Shown here: piece after piece, positions 62,253-64,000 of the stretch | Layout of the letters: every line of letters starts with the position of its first letter | Numbering within the stretch: position 1 is the first letter of the stretch | Assembly (NCBI RefSeq): GCF_001695625.1 | Contig: NZ_MBPN01000003.1 | Span: 42,866 to 106,865 of the forward strand | Length of the DNA stretch: 64,000 nt | Reading direction: 5' to 3' | DNA from: Pseudomonas defluvii | Lineage (GTDB): Bacteria > Pseudomonadota > Gammaproteobacteria > Pseudomonadales > Pseudomonadaceae | Notes under the pieces: model-generated | The model's input: only the letters and a program-made list of their open reading frames with translations | Databases searched by the model: none | What the model was told of the DNA's origin: nothing | Position numbers and translations under genes: made by a program

Positions 62253-62303
62253 TACATACACTGCGTATGATTATAACCCTATTATCATACGCACTGAATG
62301 TAA
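62253..62303. promoter_or_regulatory. Paired inverted operators upstream of the MFS gene
   Basis: TTACATACACTGCGTATGAT (near 62252-62271) and its near-inverse ATCATACGCACTGAATGTAA (62284-62303) face each other. The inner arms TGCGTATGAT and ATCATACGCA are perfect complements. Each unit is itself a partial palindrome (ATAC...GTAT). The pair lies about 55-105 bases before the MFS start and just before the 3' end of the PPTase gene, and is probably bound by the TetR-family protein. Confidence 0.7.
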
Positions 62304-62307
62304 AGCT

Positions 62308-63057
62308 TCATGATCCCGCCAGATCCCCCATGTGCAGTTCACCCTGCTCACTGACGCGATGGGTATTGCGACCGATCGCCAGCAGGGTCAGCATGGTGTC
62401 ATCACGCTCGGTCCAGTAGCCCTCGAAAAGCTGCCCCTGGATGAACCGCGGCGCAATTCGTGCCGAAGTCAAACGCAGTTGGAAACGCCCCTGTAGATCC
62501 CAAGCGGCCAGTTCTGCTTCGGAAAATTCCATGTCCGTATGACAGAGCGGGTAAACCGCCTTGTAGAACGCTTCCTTTGCGCTGAAGCTCAGATAGAAGA
62601 AGCGCAACGCCTGCGCCTTGCACATGCCCTCCAGGCATGCCCGTTCGTGGCTCGTCATGACCTGCTCGGCCATCCCCCACAACTCCGGATGCAAGGCTAT
62701 CGGCTCGGCATCTACGCCAACACCTGCGTAGTACTGGGCATCTGCAGCACAGGCCAGGGCGAGGTTCTGGGCATGTGAGATCGAACCCACCACGCCGAGC
62801 GGAAACCGCGCATAGCGATAAGGCTGAGCAGTTGCCAGCCAAGTGGGCTCCATGCCCAGGTCTGCCAAGGCGGCAGCTGCACAGAGGCGTCCAGCCGTGA
62901 ATTCCTTGCGCCGGGGCGGCAACGCCTGTTCCAGGCACCGCTCATTCGGCACAGACGTTAGCTCCCATGAGGTGCCCCCGTCCAGGCGTAACGAGCGCAG
63001 AGCAAGGCCGCTCGGTGGAGGCTGCTGGAATGGCCAGCAGGCCTGTGTCACCGCCAT
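62308..63057 (-). CDS. 4'-phosphopantetheinyl transferase (EntD/Sfp type)
   Basis: A 249-residue enzyme that loads phosphopantetheine from CoA onto carrier proteins of NRPS, PKS or fatty-acid type. Motifs: GVVGSISHAQNLALACAAD, GVGVDAEPIALHPE (Mg-binding) and FSAKEAFYKAVYPL. The ATG at 63057 begins MAVTQACWPFQQPP; the open frame extends upstream. It is 26 bases downstream of an aldehyde dehydrogenase-like gene. In Pseudomonas such enzymes usually serve siderophore synthesis, but no NRPS is in the window. Confidence 0.9.
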   Translation of the reverse strand: MAVTQACWPFQQPPPSGLALRSLRLDGGTSWELTSVPNERCLEQALPPRRKEFTAGRLCAAAALADLGMEPTWLATAQPYRYARFPLGVVGSISHAQNLALACAADAQYYAGVGVDAEPIALHPELWGMAEQVMTSHERACLEGMCKAQALRFFYLSFSAKEAFYKAVYPLCHTDMEFSEAELAAWDLQGRFQLRLTSARIAPRFIQGQLFEGYWTERDDTMLTLLAIGRNTHRVSEQGELHMGDLAGS

Positions 63058-63083
63058 AGCCTGCTCTCCGTGTGCTGCCCCGC

Positions 63084-64000
63084 TCACAGGACCTTGCGCC
63101 GCTCGGTCATGCGCAGACGGGCATGATAGAAGGCCGGCCCTCCGTATGTAACGTCTGCCGCCGGGCCGGTGGCTCCGCCATGGATATCGGTGAATACCGA
63201 GCATTGGCTAATGAAGAAGTTCTTGCAGAAGTTGACCGACAAGACCGCACCGATCTGCGCCGCAATCTGTGCCAAGGCATTTTCCACGCCGCCATCCTGC
63301 GTATACAGGCCCAACCCCAGCATGCCGTAGTGCTGGCCGACATCACGTAACTCGGAAATCACCTCGCGCAGGCCATGCTTCTGAATCATGAACGACACCG
63401 GCCCACGCACCTCGTCTGCGTAATGCTCGACGGCCGAGGTGAAGCCCGAGCGCACCTCGATGAGCGACGGCGAGACGATACATGCCTGCGGGAAATCAAC
63501 ATCGTCAAGTGCTTCGGCACGGCGCAACACGCGGGCGAAATGGGCGCTCTCAAGCGCGCGGATCCGCGACAGGCAGGTCGGGTCGAGCACCGCGCCGAGC
63601 AACTCGCGCGGTGGCGTAAAGTGCTTGAGCAGGCGCTCGACGCGTGCGACCAGATCCTTCTGAAATTGCTCGACCGTAACCATGGCACCCCGACTCCCTC
63701 GGACAGCACATAGATGTTCTGCGGCGAAGTACACAGCTGCGCCGAGTACGAGCACAATCCGAAAGCAAGGTTCTCGAGCATGCCGTCATAGTCTGCGGTC
63801 GAGTGCACCAGCACCGCTGGTTTGCGCACTCTGTTGAGTCATCACCCGGGCGCGCCAGGCATGCTGGCGCAACCAGCCACCGAACTCAGTCCCCCCCAGT
63901 TGGCAAGACGCGCAGACCCTGATGTACCAGGCGACAACCTGCTCCAACACACACTGGTCGTGCTCACCAGTGAAATGGCCGACGGCGCGCCGGAGCACAC
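63084..64000 (-). pseudogene. Aldehyde dehydrogenase (PaaN-like), frameshifted and running off the window
   Basis: Three frames must be joined to read one protein. The C-terminal frame (63084 to about 63690) gives VTVEQFQKDLVARVERLL, ACIVSPSLIEVRSGFTSAVE, EVRGPVSFMIQKHGLRE and a tail LRMTERRKVL. A second frame (about 63700-63835) gives RKPAVLVHSTADYDGMLENL, FGLCSYSAQLCTSPQNIYVL with the catalytic-region Cys. A third (above about 63840) gives TEFGGWLRQHAWRARVMTQQ. The breaks lie near short homopolymers (CCCC/CCC at 63688-63698, C7 at 63892-63898), so real frameshifts or sequencing errors are both possible. It resembles PaaN-type dehydrogenases. Confidence 0.65.

Overview
This 64 kb window is chromosomal DNA of a Pseudomonas, most like the fluorescens/putida group. 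The evidence is GC-rich coding, Pseudomonas-style gene content (amtB/glnK, pcaIJ, an AmpC-type beta-lactamase, pqiABC, PPK2, SCO/PCuAC) and a tRNA-Cys used as an integration site. The species cannot be fixed from the sequence alone.

Positions 1-4.6 kb hold the 5' part of an IS1182-type transposase, a GNAT acetyltransferase, a DUF2262 protein and two divergent L,D-transpeptidase genes.

Positions 4.7-19.7 kb form the most coherent system: a methylated-amine locus. Tmm (trimethylamine to TMAO), Tdm (TMAO to dimethylamine plus formaldehyde) and a four-gene heme-dependent dimethylamine monooxygenase set (dmmA, reductase, DUF3445 heme subunit, GcvT-like folate protein) would take TMA down to monomethylamine. 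PurU would release formate and folate, and an extra FolK may supply folate. A cytoplasmic NarX-like kinase, a NarL/LuxR-type regulator, a PAS-only protein and a soluble PAS chemoreceptor lie among these genes, and amtB-glnK lies beside them. Three promoter regions (amtB-glnK, dmm/kinase, tmm/chemoreceptor) carry TACCTCY-type inverted repeats in a 7-2-7 layout, the geometry bound by NarL-family regulators. The inference is one regulon joining amine catabolism, ammonium handling and taxis.

Positions 19.8-23 kb carry a Zur-like operator ahead of hisI and a dihydroorotase paralogue, then a membrane diguanylate cyclase and tRNA-Cys. Positions 23.1-31.5 kb are a decayed prophage bounded by perfect 113-bp direct repeats containing the 3' half of tRNA-Cys, with arm-type sites outside and inside the cores. 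It keeps an integrase C-terminus, a truncated tail fibre, a chaperone, an endolysin and Rz/Rz1 spanins, then cargo: a LexA-box-preceded SRAP pair, a DUF4145-like/SEL1/SEC-C protein and two orphan immunity genes (CdiI-like, barstar-like). A second integrase stub next to the right repeat points to tandem integration.

Positions 31.5-38.7 kb are mixed: ampC, a broken IS3 element, a HEPN-like protein, pcaIJ, a phosphoribosyltransferase, a flavin reductase-like protein and a diguanylate cyclase. Positions 39.5-48.7 kb form an envelope-modification cluster: ugd, UDP-glucuronate 4-epimerase, a polyprenyl-phosphate glycosyltransferase, a LAB_N protein, two ArnT-like transferases, an Ais-like phosphatase and a PAP2 phosphatase. 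Together these suggest transfer of uronic acid, probably galacturonic acid, to lipid A or core.

Positions 48.7-64 kb carry a DUF2946 protein with a TonB receptor, pqiAABC, a Na+/H+ antiporter, PPK2, PCuAC/SCO copper genes, a metallopeptidase fused in frame to an IS1182 transposase tail, a TetR/MFS pair with a clear double operator, a phosphopantetheinyl transferase and a frameshifted aldehyde dehydrogenase running off the window.
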